DNA from: an uncultured Bacteroidales bacterium
Lineage (GTDB): Bacteria; Bacteroidota; Bacteroidia; Bacteroidales; UBA932
NCBI GenBank assembly: GCA_947253655.1
Contig: CAMYAE010000010.1
Span: forward strand, 10,634 to 74,633
Length of the DNA: 64,000 nt
Direction: 5' to 3'
The notes under the pieces were generated by a model, which made no database searches, was not told the DNA's origin, and was given only the letters and a program-made list of their open reading frames with translations. The position numbers were made by a program, and so were the translations under genes. Of the stretch, positions 1-11,100 are shown in pieces (within the stretch, counting starts at the first letter, position 1; each line of letters begins with the position of its first letter).

Positions 1-1
1 A

Positions 2-2248
2 TGGGAGCAGAATCCGAAACCGGCTCTTAGTCCTGCAAAAATCGGCACTGCCGCTGTTTGTGCCAGGCTGGATGCTTACTACAAGGAGGAAATGCCTTCA
101 CAGGGAAATTACGATGCATTGAAATTCCGTCCTAAGTTGATAAGGATGTTCGATGACATGCATCTCGAAAGGCTTTCCGATGGCACGGTGAAAGGCAGAC
201 CGATAGTGAGCAATGACGAGGCAACCGCTTCGGACATCAAAATACAGCAAGCTTTCGAAGTTCTGTACAGATATGCCTTGGACTACAATTTCACATCAGA
301 CCCCAAGTCGCTTGAAAGATTTTTTCTCGTGGGGGATCACCTGCTGTGGCAAGGGCTTGCATTCGGCAGCGGTATGGGAACGAACCACCATTACGGTTAC
401 AGTATAAGAGGTTGGAGTAATGCTTTGTGGTTGATGAGGAAAGAATTGGAGAAGTCAGGCAAGATGCCGGAATATCTGTCGGCACTTGAATATTGGAGCG
501 GTCTTGCTGAATGCCGCGTGGCCTACGAAGACGGCCGTGACGAGATTATAGATTCATGGAACACCCTCCTGATACCTAAGATAACGGCAGCTCTTTTGCA
601 GCCAACCGAGGAGGGCAGATATACATATATGGAGGCTCTTACCGCATGGATTTCTTCTTCGATGTACTTTACACCGGGCACAATCGGCGGTATAAAGTCT
701 GACGGCACCGCTTTTCATCATGGCGGCCATTACCCGGCCTATGCAGTAGGGGCTTATTCTACTTTGGGTTCGTATCTCAGAATTGTTGTAGGGACCGGTT
801 TTGAGCCGGATGCAAAAGCACTCGCAGCCCTTAAAAAAGGACTTATGGCGATGAGAACATATTGCAATCTCTATGATTGGGGTATAGGAATATCCGGCAG
901 ACATCCTTTCGGAGGCAGAATCCCTGCCAAATCGGTAGAGGCTTTCGGCTATCTTGCACTCGCAGGCGATCTGACAGGCTCTGCAAAGGAATGCGACCCT
1001 GAATTAGGCGGAGCATATCTGGCTATGAAGGGGGACAACAAGAATATCGTGTCGGTGTTGAAAAAGGCCGGCATAAAGGCCTCTGACGCTCCACAAGGCT
1101 TCTTCGTATATAATTACGGGGCCTTTGGCGTTCATCGTCGAGGCGGCTGGATGCTGACACTTAAAGGCTTCAACACCGATGTCTGGGGCTCTGAAATTTA
1201 TGCGAAAGACAACAGGTTCGGACGGTATCAGAGCTATGGCTCCGTTCAGATAATAAATTCAGGGAATCCGGCTTCGGCCGAAGCGTCAAGGTACTCCGAG
1301 GCCGGCTGGGATTGGAACAGAATGCCCGGCACAACTACCATTCATCTGCCTTTCGACAAATTGGAAAACCCTCTTAAAGGTACATTAATGGAGAAAAATG
1401 TCAACCGCTTCCCCGGTGTGTCATCATTGGAGGGGCGTAACGGCGTACTTGCATTTACTTATATCGAAAAGGGAAGGAAGAATTTCTGCCAAGGTGCAAC
1501 GGCGACCAAAAGCGTATTCTGTTTTGACAACCGTATAGTTTTCATAGGTACAGGCATAACCAATAATTCCGAATATCCTACCGAGACAACGCTTTTCCAG
1601 CAAAGACTGTCTGACCGTTCGGAAACATTGATTGCCGACGACAGGCTTGTGGACGGCTTCCCTAAGGCATGGCGTCCGGAATATCCCGGAATGGCAGTGA
1701 TTGAAGACCTGAACGGAAATGCCTATATTATCAAGGACTCGAAGGATCTGGTTGTGAGCAAGGCCGAGCAGACATCGCCTGACAATACCAATAAAAAAAT
1801 CGGGAAAGGGGATTTTGCAACGGCTTATCTGAATCACGGCATATCGCCGGAAAACGCTTCTTATGAATATCTTATGCTTGTCGAGCCAACGTCAAGAGAA
1901 AGGGTGAAATGCTCTAAAAATCTGCCTTATGAGGTTATACAAGCCGATGATTCCGCCCATGTGGTAAGGGATTCTGAAACAGGGATAACGGCTTATATAA
2001 GCTATAAGGGCTATGTCTCCGACAAGACAAGGATAAAATCAATACCGGCAGAGACAATAGTCATGGAGAGGCTGGCTGCCGACGGGACCTTGATCGTGAG
2101 CGTCTGCACCCCTGATCTCGGAATTTCCGAGAAGACCTATACGACTGCCGAGCCGAGCAGTAAAATCATAAAGGAAATAAATGTAAACGGAAAGAATATT
2201 ACGGCTGAATGTGTTGACGGACAGCCTGTTGAATTTAGAATTAAGTAA
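2..2248 (+). CDS. PL8 family polysaccharide lyase (hyaluronate/chondroitin lyase type), 5'-truncated by the window edge
   Basis: The reading frame is open from base 2, so the first ATG at 92 is internal and the gene starts outside the window; 748 residues are visible. PL8 enzymes cleave uronic-acid-containing glycosaminoglycans by beta-elimination. Numbering from the Met at 92, the expected catalytic residues are visible: His210 and Tyr217 in HHGGHYPAY, Arg270 in SGRHPFG and Glu368 in WGSEIY. Their spacing matches the second PL8 gene at 8156. An upstream HHYGYSIRG motif also fits the alpha/alpha-toroid catalytic domain, and the C-terminal part is the usual beta-sandwich region. By comparison with the paralogue, about 200 N-terminal residues are missing from view. 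It is 8 bp upstream of the susC-like gene and so probably lies in the same operon. Family call is firm; exact substrate (chondroitin, dermatan or hyaluronan) is inferred. Confidence 0.88.
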   Translation, partial: WEQNPKPALSPAKIGTAAVCARLDAYYKEEMPSQGNYDALKFRPKLIRMFDDMHLERLSDGTVKGRPIVSNDEATASDIKIQQAFEVLYRYALDYNFTSDPKSLERFFLVGDHLLWQGLAFGSGMGTNHHYGYSIRGWSNALWLMRKELEKSGKMPEYLSALEYWSGLAECRVAYEDGRDEIIDSWNTLLIPKITAALLQPTEEGRYTYMEALTAWISSSMYFTPGTIGGIKSDGTAFHHGGHYPAYAVGAYSTLGSYLRIVVGTGFEPDAKALAALKKGLMAMRTYCNLYDWGIGISGRHPFGGRIPAKSVEAFGYLALAGDLTGSAKECDPELGGAYLAMKGDNKNIVSVLKKAGIKASDAPQGFFVYNYGAFGVHRRGGWMLTLKGFNTDVWGSEIYAKDNRFGRYQSYGSVQIINSGNPASAEASRYSEAGWDWNRMPGTTTIHLPFDKLENPLKGTLMEKNVNRFPGVSSLEGRNGVLAFTYIEKGRKNFCQGATATKSVFCFDNRIVFIGTGITNNSEYPTETTLFQQRLSDRSETLIADDRLVDGFPKAWRPEYPGMAVIEDLNGNAYIIKDSKDLVVSKAEQTSPDNTNKKIGKGDFATAYLNHGISPENASYEYLMLVEPTSRERVKCSKNLPYEVIQADDSAHVVRDSETGITAYISYKGYVSDKTRIKSIPAETIVMERLAADGTLIVSVCTPDLGISEKTYTTAEPSSKIIKEINVNGKNITAECVDGQPVEFRIK

Positions 2249-2256
2249 CAGTTAAA

Positions 2257-5200
2257 ATGAACAGACTATCAATTTTTATTCTGGTATTGACAGTGTCTCT
2301 TATGACGGCTGTCAATATGAATGCCCAGAAAATTACGGTAAAAGGAACCGTAAAGGACAATTCGGGTCTACCGATTATTGCGGCAACTGTCTACGAGACA
2401 GGCAATATGTCGAACGGGACCGTCACCGATAAAGACGGAAACTGGACTTTGAATGTCCCGGAAAAGGCAAAAATCACCTTTTCATGCCTCGGCTATCAGG
2501 ACATAACGGAGGCCTTGAATGGGAGAAGCGTTATAAATGTCATTATGCAGGACGACAATCTTGCACTTGACGCAGCTCAGGTCGTCACCGACGGCTATAC
2601 CTCTGTGGCAAAACGGGACTTGACAGGCTCTGTAAGTTCTATGTCTATGGATGATGTAGTAAAGTCACCCGTAACATCTTTCGACCAGGCATTGACAGGC
2701 CGTATAGCAGGAGTTGTCGTAACCACCACAGACGGCTCAATCGGCAAGGAAGCAAACATCGTGATCCGAGGAAACAACTCATTGACACAGAGTTCTTCTC
2801 CGCTCTATATCATAGACGGCTTCCCTTCCGAGAGCTCTATGGCTACCAATCTCAACTCTGCTGATATCGAGACTATCGACATTCTGAAAGACGCTTCCGC
2901 CACTGCTATTTACGGGGCGAGAGGTGCCAACGGAGTGATTGTGATTACGACCAAAAAGGGTGCTGAAGGCAAGCCTACGGTGAATTTCACAACTGCCTGG
3001 ACAGGAAATATAATTTCCAATAAGGTGGATCTTATGGACACATACGAGTTCGTGAAAATGCAGACCGATATGTACAATGTAACGGGAGGCACCAACAGAT
3101 ATTTAGACGGTCACACTTTGGACGATTACAAGAATGCATCTACAACTGATTGGCAGGACAGAATATATCGTACGGCCTTAGTGCAGAATTATACCGTTTC
3201 TCTTTCAGGTGGAAACAAGAACACTGGGACGAATTACAATCTCAGTTTTTCGGCTCTGGATCAAGACGGAATCATAGTGAATTCCAATTTCCAGAGGTAC
3301 CAGGGCAAGGTGAATCTTTCCCAGAAAATCAATGACAAGCTCACGGCCAATCTGTTGGTGAATTATTCAAGGACAGCTACAAAAGGCACAAATCCTACTG
3401 CAGCCCAGCAGTCTTCATCCGCCACAGGCTGGCTGATGTATTCGGTGTGGGGATATAGGCCGGCAAGACCGCTTTCGCAGACGGGCGATGAAGACGAGTG
3501 GCTGGATTCCATTATCGACTCCGAGGCGGCCAGCTCCAACGACTATCGTTTCAACCCGGCAAAGACCGTCAGGAACGAATATCGCAGGACTTTGGTTGAC
3601 TATATGAGTGGAAATCTTTCATTGATATATCAATTTACGGATGAACTTAAACTGAAAGTTTCCGGAGCATACACCACTAACAAGAGGAGGGTGGAAGCCT
3701 TTAACGGCTCGCAGACCTATACGGGCTACGAAGGCTCTCCGGCCGGCAAAGGCATTAACGGACATATATATTGGTATGATAAGGCCGATTGGCTCAACGA
3801 TTATGTCCTGACCTACACAAAACCTTTTGCCAAGAAACATCACTTGCAGCTTGTCGGAATTTTCTCGATGCAGGGCCAGACATCCGATTTCTATGGCACG
3901 AGGGCAGAGAAAATGACAACTGAGCAGCTCGGGCTTAAAGGCCTTCATACAGGTCAGTACCAGACTGTTACCCCGTATCAGTACGATTGGAGGATGATGT
4001 CGGGAGCTCTCAGGCTGAACTATAATTACAGATACAAATACTATCTGACGGCTTCTTTCAGGGCTGATGCCTCTTCCAAGTTTCCAAAAGCTAACCGAGT
4101 AGGCTATTTCCCTTCGGCTTCCGTTGCATGGAACTTCAACAGGGAAGATTTCCTCAAGAACAGCAGCGTGCTTTCCAACGGGAAGTTGAGGCTGTCATGG
4201 GGACTTACCGGAAACAACAGGACGACGACTCCTTACGATTTTTACCCTCAGATTACGACGCTCCCTGGGACACAGACATCTTTCGACTATGTTTTTGACG
4301 GCAAGAACATAGCAGGTTATTTCCCGTCAAATCTTGCCAATCCTACATTGAAATGGGAGACTACCGCACAAGTGAATGCAGGAGTTGATCTCGCTTTCTT
4401 TGAAGATCGTATCAAAATAGTGGCGGACTGGTACCAAAAAGACACCAGGGATTTGCTCCTTGAAGCCATTGTCCCTGCATCATCAGGCTATACTGTGGAA
4501 ATGCGTAATGTGGGTTCCATGAGGAATACCGGATTTGAATTTTCGCTTGAAACGGTGAATGTCAAGAGCCGGGATTTTGAATGGGACATGTCTTTCAACA
4601 TCGCTTTCAACCGAAATAAGGTTACTGCCCTCAATGATAACCAATATTCCCTGTTCAGGGGTGTGTATTGGGAGCAGAGATACAATAGTCAATTCCCTTA
4701 TATAACCCAGGTGGGCAAGCCTTCTGGTATGATGTACGGATTTATGTACGAAGGCACATACAAGAAAGAAGATTTTAACGAAAACGGCCTCTTGAAAGAC
4801 GGGACCCCATATATGACATCGGTAGGCAGAGGGCAGACGAAGCCGGGAGATGCAAAGTACCGTGATATAAACGAGGACGGAATCATAGACGACAACGACA
4901 GGACTGTCATCGGTTGCGGCCAGCCGCTGCACACCGGAGGCTTCGGCAATACATTCTATTACAAGGGCTTCGACTTGAACTTTTTTGTGCAATGGAGCTA
5001 TGGTAACAGCGTCCTTAACGCTAACAGGCTTATTTTTGAAAACGGAGCCAAACTCAATCTCAATCAGTTCAAGTCGTATAACGACAGGTTCGACGAGAAG
5101 ACAAATCCGGGCAGCGACATTCCGAGGTTATTTGCAAACGGAATGGATGTATATTCTTCGAGAGTTGTGGAAGACGGGTCTTTCCTCAGACTTCGTAATA

Positions 5201-5418
5201 TAACTCTCGGCTACACTCTTCCTGTACGGCTTATGAAGAGAATGAGAATAGACAATGCAAGGATTTATCTGACTGCTGAAAATCTTTGGACTATAACCGG
5301 ATATTCGGGACCCGACCCTGAGGTTTCCACAAGAAATTCGGTTCTTACGCCGGGCTTCGATTGGTCGGCTTATCCGAGAGCCTATGGTATTACCGGCGGT
5401 ATTTCACTCTCATTCTAA
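2257..5418 (+). CDS. SusC-like TonB-dependent outer-membrane glycan transporter
   Basis: This 1053-residue protein would form the TonB-dependent barrel that imports oligosaccharides released by the neighbouring lyases, with the SusD partner as its lid. Visible parts are a signal peptide (about residues 1-24, ending NMNAQ), a carboxypeptidase-regulatory-like beta-sandwich (about 25-110, ITVKGTVKDNSG), and a plug domain (about 120-240) with RIAGVVVTTTDG, LYIIDGFP and GARGANGVIVITTKKG. A long beta-barrel follows and ends in the typical aromatic terminus GGISLSF. There is no N-terminal STN domain, unlike the SusC at 49023, so direct ECF sigma signalling is not expected. It starts 8 bp after the PL8 gene and ends 18 bp before susD. 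Length and layout are normal for the family. Confidence 0.96.
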   Translation: MNRLSIFILVLTVSLMTAVNMNAQKITVKGTVKDNSGLPIIAATVYETGNMSNGTVTDKDGNWTLNVPEKAKITFSCLGYQDITEALNGRSVINVIMQDDNLALDAAQVVTDGYTSVAKRDLTGSVSSMSMDDVVKSPVTSFDQALTGRIAGVVVTTTDGSIGKEANIVIRGNNSLTQSSSPLYIIDGFPSESSMATNLNSADIETIDILKDASATAIYGARGANGVIVITTKKGAEGKPTVNFTTAWTGNIISNKVDLMDTYEFVKMQTDMYNVTGGTNRYLDGHTLDDYKNASTTDWQDRIYRTALVQNYTVSLSGGNKNTGTNYNLSFSALDQDGIIVNSNFQRYQGKVNLSQKINDKLTANLLVNYSRTATKGTNPTAAQQSSSATGWLMYSVWGYRPARPLSQTGDEDEWLDSIIDSEAASSNDYRFNPAKTVRNEYRRTLVDYMSGNLSLIYQFTDELKLKVSGAYTTNKRRVEAFNGSQTYTGYEGSPAGKGINGHIYWYDKADWLNDYVLTYTKPFAKKHHLQLVGIFSMQGQTSDFYGTRAEKMTTEQLGLKGLHTGQYQTVTPYQYDWRMMSGALRLNYNYRYKYYLTASFRADASSKFPKANRVGYFPSASVAWNFNREDFLKNSSVLSNGKLRLSWGLTGNNRTTTPYDFYPQITTLPGTQTSFDYVFDGKNIAGYFPSNLANPTLKWETTAQVNAGVDLAFFEDRIKIVADWYQKDTRDLLLEAIVPASSGYTVEMRNVGSMRNTGFEFSLETVNVKSRDFEWDMSFNIAFNRNKVTALNDNQYSLFRGVYWEQRYNSQFPYITQVGKPSGMMYGFMYEGTYKKEDFNENGLLKDGTPYMTSVGRGQTKPGDAKYRDINEDGIIDDNDRTVIGCGQPLHTGGFGNTFYYKGFDLNFFVQWSYGNSVLNANRLIFENGAKLNLNQFKSYNDRFDEKTNPGSDIPRLFANGMDVYSSRVVEDGSFLRLRNITLGYTLPVRLMKRMRIDNARIYLTAENLWTITGYSGPDPEVSTRNSVLTPGFDWSAYPRAYGITGGISLSF

Positions 5419-5436
5419 TTTTTGGAGGAATACAAA

Positions 5437-7149
5437 ATGAAAATAATAAAATATCTTATATCAGTGGTTATTACAGCAGGGTTTGCACTTTCTTGCAATT
5501 TCCTGGACATGGAACCGAATATTATAATTAAGGAGACCTATTACAATAATGAGACGGAGTTGAAATACGGACTTGCAGGGGTCTACGGAGCTTTAAGCAA
5601 TGAGGCTTTCTACGGCAACTACTACTCTCTTATGCTCTCGAACGTGGACGACCTTTCCTATTTCAACAGGCCTACTACACCTGCTTCCTGCCAGGTCTAC
5701 AAGCATGACGCCGGCTCTTCGCAGATATATGACGCATGGACCGAGATTTATGCAGGAATAAAGAATGCAAATGCCTATATGTCCGCAATCGAAAAATCGG
5801 CCATAGACAAGGGACACAGGTATTATTCCGAAGCTCGTTTCTTGCGTGCATACTATCACTTTATTCTCGCACAGGCCTGGGGAGACGTTCCGCTTCGGAA
5901 AAGCGAGGCTGAATCTCACGATGACGTAATGTGTGCGGCAACACCACAGGCAGAGGTGCTGAAATGGGTGGCAGAGGAGATGAAGGCCTGTATTGCCAAT
6001 GCGGGCGATAATGTTGAGGTACAGCCGTCGAGAGTGACTAAAACGACAATGCAGGGCATACTTGCGAGAGTATATCTGTTTATGGCAGGAGAGACCGTTC
6101 AGACAGACGGGGACAAAAAAGCATTGTTCAAGGCGGCAATGGATTGTGCCGATTCGGTCATTGTGTCTGGGAAGCATAAACTCAACCCCGACTACACCGA
6201 TATTTTCAAGAATATGATGTCCAATAAATATGATACCGGCTATCGTGAATCCATGTGGGAAGTTGAATTCTACGGAGACAGAAGCAGTGCCTCATCATGG
6301 ACTAACGGCAGGATCGGTGACCTTCTCGGACTTCAGAGCAGCGGAAGCAAAAATTATTCAATCTTCAAATGCAATTATGCTTATGGTCAGTATAACGGCT
6401 CTTTGAAATTATGGGACCTTTATTGGAAAGAGGACAGAACAGACAGCGAAAAAAGTCTGCCTACTGTTACCGACAAGAGACAGGAATGGAACATGAGCCC
6501 ATACAATTATGCAGGAAGTCCTAATCAACCTCCATACGGCACTGACGGGTCGAACGGCAAAAAGAGCTGTGATGCGTCTATCGACAAGACCCCTTATGTC
6601 TATGACAAGGTGAGCACCACTGTAAATCCGCTTTCTGCCGCAGGCATAAGAAATTGCGGTAAATTCCGTAGAGAAGTTGAATATGAGGGCGTTATGTCTG
6701 CAAAAAGTCTTTACACCAAGATTAATTATCCTATATTAAGATATGCCGATGTGTTATTGATGTATGCGGAAGCGCAAAATGAATATGAGGGAGCGCCGTC
6801 ACAGAAAGCATACGATTGTGTGAAAGCGGTACGAGACCGTGCAGGAATCGCCACCAACGATTTCTCAGCCTACGATAAAGAATCGTTCAGGTCTTTGGTC
6901 AGGAACGAAAGAGGCAGGGAACTGTGTTTCGAGTCTTTACGTAAATATGACCTAATACGTTGGGGTGTTTTCGTAAAAACAATGAATGATTATTCCCTTT
7001 GGGCAAAAGATAAACGGTGGGTCAAGGATGTCAAATCCGCTCAGGCAGTTGCTATAGGTACGGCAGTCGAGAAAAGGCATGTCCTGCTTCCTATCCCTTC
7101 CGTAGAGCTTGGGGTCAACAATCTATTGAGACAAAACTCTTTGTGGTAA
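5437..7149 (+). CDS. SusD/RagB-family surface glycan-binding lipoprotein
   Basis: Partner of the preceding SusC; SusD proteins sit on the cell surface, bind glycan and close the SusC channel. I chose the ATG at 5437 because it gives MKIIKYLISVVIT followed by the lipobox FALSC and has GGAGG at 5424-5428. The in-frame TTG at 5422 overlaps that ribosome-binding site. The mature protein begins CNFLDMEP, the usual SusD start. The helical TPR-like region covers ARFLRAYYHF, and the conserved C-terminal RNERGRELCFE...YDLIRWG is present. Length of about 570 residues is typical. The end abuts the following gene's leader. Confidence 0.95.
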   Translation: MKIIKYLISVVITAGFALSCNFLDMEPNIIIKETYYNNETELKYGLAGVYGALSNEAFYGNYYSLMLSNVDDLSYFNRPTTPASCQVYKHDAGSSQIYDAWTEIYAGIKNANAYMSAIEKSAIDKGHRYYSEARFLRAYYHFILAQAWGDVPLRKSEAESHDDVMCAATPQAEVLKWVAEEMKACIANAGDNVEVQPSRVTKTTMQGILARVYLFMAGETVQTDGDKKALFKAAMDCADSVIVSGKHKLNPDYTDIFKNMMSNKYDTGYRESMWEVEFYGDRSSASSWTNGRIGDLLGLQSSGSKNYSIFKCNYAYGQYNGSLKLWDLYWKEDRTDSEKSLPTVTDKRQEWNMSPYNYAGSPNQPPYGTDGSNGKKSCDASIDKTPYVYDKVSTTVNPLSAAGIRNCGKFRREVEYEGVMSAKSLYTKINYPILRYADVLLMYAEAQNEYEGAPSQKAYDCVKAVRDRAGIATNDFSAYDKESFRSLVRNERGRELCFESLRKYDLIRWGVFVKTMNDYSLWAKDKRWVKDVKSAQAVAIGTAVEKRHVLLPIPSVELGVNNLLRQNSLW

Positions 7150-7179
7150 TTGTTCCATATATTGAAAATTTTAGAAATC

Positions 7180-8142
7180 ATGAAAACAAAATATATAATA
7201 GCACTGCTTGCCGGTTTGGCGATAGTGGGGTGCAAGCATAGCGATGTGTCAGAAAAGGCGGATTATAACATCACGCTCGATCCTGCCAATACCTATATTG
7301 CCGGAGAACCGGTGAAATTCCGGATTGACGGAAATGTGGATAATCTGATATGGTATACCGGAGAGACCGGGTCGAGGTATGAATATAAAGACCGTTTTGT
7401 AGTGTCGAAAGAGCAGGTGGAAGCGGCCAATCTTGAACTTGAAATCAAGTCCCAGTATGGCCTTGCAGGTGCTTTAACTATCTATGTATCAAATAAGTTT
7501 GAAGGCCTTTCAGGAAATGACGCCACTGCGGACAAGGCAAAACTCAAAGAAATGTTCGAAGGCGGGATGGCCGGGTGGACAGAAGTGCCTTTTAATGAAA
7601 TAAACGGTAAATGGAGTACAAATATTTCCGACCTTAACGACTACCTCGACAATTTCTCCCTCGCTTTCCATTGGCATCCGAAAAGGGACGGAAACAATGC
7701 ACAGAGAACTTATAGCATAAAAGGGAATGTCTCTTTGAATGTAGTAGGCTCAGAGCCATCTAAATTGGCAATAAGCAATTTAGGCTTTACGTCGGTAATG
7801 ATGAATGATGAAATATCCGATCCATATAAGATAAACGCCGGTAACGGTTCGGTTATTTTCAATCAACCTAATAATGCAGAAATCATATTCAAGGGAGTGG
7901 GGCCGAAAGCTTTGCCGTATGCACTCGATGCCTGGGTAATCACTTCTCCGTCACCTCTTAACAAGGTGGCCAATGACACTCCGAAGGTCTTGAAGAACTT
8001 GCAGAACTATATGACTTCTTTTGAGTATGTTTATGCTAAGCCGGGGACCTATAACATTACTTTTATCGGTATAAACAGTAATTATCAGGATGTAAGCAAG
8101 AAAGTGCAGCAAATGACTGTAAATATTATCGAAAAACAATAA
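7180..8142 (+). CDS. DUF5017-like PUL lipoprotein, putative surface glycan-binding protein
   Basis: A 320-residue lipoprotein in the SusE/F-like position after SusD. The ATG at 7180 gives a signal peptide MKTKYIIALLAGLAIVGC with a clear lipobox (IVGC). An in-frame TTG at 7150 would add ten residues before it and is less likely. The N-terminal half resembles the DUF5017 Ig-like domain found in Bacteroides PULs (AGEPVKFRIDGNVDNLIWYT), and the rest is beta-rich. Role is inferred from position: surface capture of the glycan before SusC/D uptake. No catalytic motif was seen. It lies 31 bp after susD and 13 bp before the second PL8 gene. Confidence 0.75.
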   Translation: MKTKYIIALLAGLAIVGCKHSDVSEKADYNITLDPANTYIAGEPVKFRIDGNVDNLIWYTGETGSRYEYKDRFVVSKEQVEAANLELEIKSQYGLAGALTIYVSNKFEGLSGNDATADKAKLKEMFEGGMAGWTEVPFNEINGKWSTNISDLNDYLDNFSLAFHWHPKRDGNNAQRTYSIKGNVSLNVVGSEPSKLAISNLGFTSVMMNDEISDPYKINAGNGSVIFNQPNNAEIIFKGVGPKALPYALDAWVITSPSPLNKVANDTPKVLKNLQNYMTSFEYVYAKPGTYNITFIGINSNYQDVSKKVQQMTVNIIEKQ

Positions 8143-8155
8143 AATCTTATTTTCT

Positions 8156-11100
8156 TTGAAAAGGAGCTTGTTAATATCGGTTCTTATTACCGCGTGTTTA
8201 TGCTTATACGCACAAGGCGGAGTGGATTTTAATGTCAGGGGATATTATTCTTTCGAAGACACAGTGTCCCCTGCTTTCCCGTCCTCTTCCGGTTCCCGAA
8301 TCCAGCTTTCCAATGAGCATTACAAGACGGGAAACAGGTCTTTGAAATGGACATGGGACAAGGAAGGGGCTGCTATCGGAATGGACGTTCCCGTGCCGTA
8401 TTTGAAGAAAAACCCGAATCCCAAAGAAACTTCGGTCTCTTCATTTGTTTTTTGGGTGTATTCCCCTGAAGTTACAGAAGGAAAACTCATCTTTTCCTTC
8501 CTCAAAGGCGGACGTAAGTGCTGTTCCTTTGAGTACAATCTTGGCTTTGAAGGTTGGAGAGGAGCCTGGGTGGCATTTGACAGAGACATGGAGGGGGTGC
8601 CGGAAGAAGGAATGGACGGTATCGGGATTAAGGTCTCCGGTGCTCGGAAAGGCCGTCTTTATTTTGACGGAATAATTCCTTCGGCTTTCGAGGATGTCCG
8701 TTATCATACTCCCGATTTGCAGGCTCCTTTCATCAATAAGGACACCGATGTGCATTGGCTTTTGCTTCTCAAACACAGGGGCAACAGGTTGGAAAATGTG
8801 CCGCAGGCTTTGAATGATACCCTGCTTGACCGTATGTCCGTTATCAATGACAGATTTGTGGAGCTCGTGACGGACGGTGTCAGGTATGATACCTTCTCCA
8901 AGCTCAAAGAGGCTTACGAGGCTTATGGCATCCATTACAATTCAGACGGTACTATCACAGGCAAACCGATTTTCTTTACCAGATATGGGGAGACTTTCAT
9001 TAATTTGGGCATCCCTGACGCTTCCAAAAGATTCGGCGGGTCAGGCCAGCTGCTGAGAAAGTATAATGACCTTATGTTCAGTATTGCAAATTCTTGGAGA
9101 TTAAGTACTTGTGATAAAGAAAAGTCCGAACTCGAACAAATGTACATCAATATGACAAGGCATTTGCTCGATCAAGGATTTGCAGAGGGAAGCGGAATGG
9201 GGACACTTCACCATTTGGGTTACAGCATGAGGAACTTTTACACTTCTCCCATAATAATGAAGGATGTGCTGAATAAGGCAGGTCTTGCCGACAAGGTTCA
9301 GAAGGCTATGGAATGGTTTTCCGGAGTAGGGGAGGTGAAATTGCCGCCCAAGTCTCCCGGTGTGGATATAGATGCCTTCAATACCTATCTGATGGCAAGG
9401 GTGGCAGCCGTAGCAATGCTTGGGAACAGTCCTTATAAATATGCCTATATGAAGGCTTTGTCCGCATGGGTAGACAATGGCTTCCGTTATACTTCCGGCC
9501 TTGTGCCCGCTTTCAAGTCTGACGGCTCCGTAATGCACCATAGAAAATCCTACCCGGCTTATGCCGTCGGCGGATTTGACGGGGCAATAAATGCAATATG
9601 GCTGTTAAGGGGAACTGATTTTGCTATTTCGGAGCGAAGCCATGAAAATATGAAGCAGGCACTTTTGGAAATGAGGTTCTATTGCAATCTCAGGTCTTTC
9701 CCTCTTGCAATGTCAGGTCGTCATCCCGACGGGAAAGGGAGTTTGATTCCGGAGCAGTATGCAAGACTTGCGGACGCAGGCTCGCCTGACGGGAAGTCGT
9801 TAATTGACAGGGATTTGGCCGCAGCTTATCTGCGTTTAGGCCCTAAGAAGGGAAGGTGGGTCGATAAATTCTCGTCTGCAGGAATCAGTGCGGAAAACAG
9901 CCCGACAGGCACAAAATCTTATGCTTATAATTCTTCTCTTTCATTCAGGGGAGAAAATTGGTTGGTGACGATAGCCGGTCATTCAAGGTATTTGTGGGCG
10001 GCAGAGACTTATGTCGGTGCCAATCATTATGGCAGATACCTTACCCACGGCAGTTTGCAGATTTTGGCAGATAGTACTGCCAAAGGAGGTGACGGTCATG
10101 TTATTTCCGCATTCGGCAGCGGATATTGTGTGGACGGCTACGATTGGTGCCATGTTCCCGGCACCACAGCAGCCGAAATCCCGCTCGAAGAGATGAAGTC
10201 AAACGTGCTGAATGTAGATGAATTTTCGGGCTATGAAGAGATGTTGCTGTCTGATCAATGGTTTGCAGGCGGTGTTATGCATGGGATAGACCCATTGACG
10301 GGTAAAGGAAGGTCGGGAGCCTATGCCATGATCCTTCATGAGCATGATAAGTACAACGGCAGCCTTGAAGCCCGCAAGTCCTTTTTTGCGTTCGGCAACA
10401 GGATTATCTGCCTTGGAAGTGACCTTAAAAACAAACTTCCTTTTTCGGAACTGCATACGACACTCTTCCAGAACACGGCGGACACATACTGTCCTACTTT
10501 TTTCAATGGAAAATCTTATAATGGATTCGATGTTAATGAGAGCGATAACAAGGCTCTGAATGTTGTTAGAGACAGGTTTGGCAATGCTTGGTTTGTGAAA
10601 AATGCCGAAGTGGTTGTAAGCAGATCTCTGCAACACTCATTCCACGAAGAAACTGATGCTCCCACCGAAGGTACTTTTGAAAAAGCATATATCCGGCATG
10701 GGGCGACAGATGCCGACGGGACGCAGATAGGCGGGATGAATGATGGCTATGAATATTTGACAGTGGTTCATCCTTCTGATAATCAGATGACTGAGTATTC
10801 GAAAGCAATGCCGTACAGGACAATTTCACGCAACCGGCGTTTGCACGCCGTGCAAGACTATGAGACCGGAACCTTAGGGGCAGCGGTTTTTGAAACTTCA
10901 AGGATTGACAGTCTTGTGATTAAGGCCTCTCCTTGTATGCTATTATATACAAATACGCCTGAAAGTCTGCTTTTGAGTGTCAGCAATCCGGACCTGGCTC
11001 TTTATAAAGGGGCTTCCGACGAAATCTTCGAAAACGGAAAAAGAAAAGAAAGAAGCATTTATAGCAGAAAATGGGTGGACAATCCTTGTGGAAAAACACA

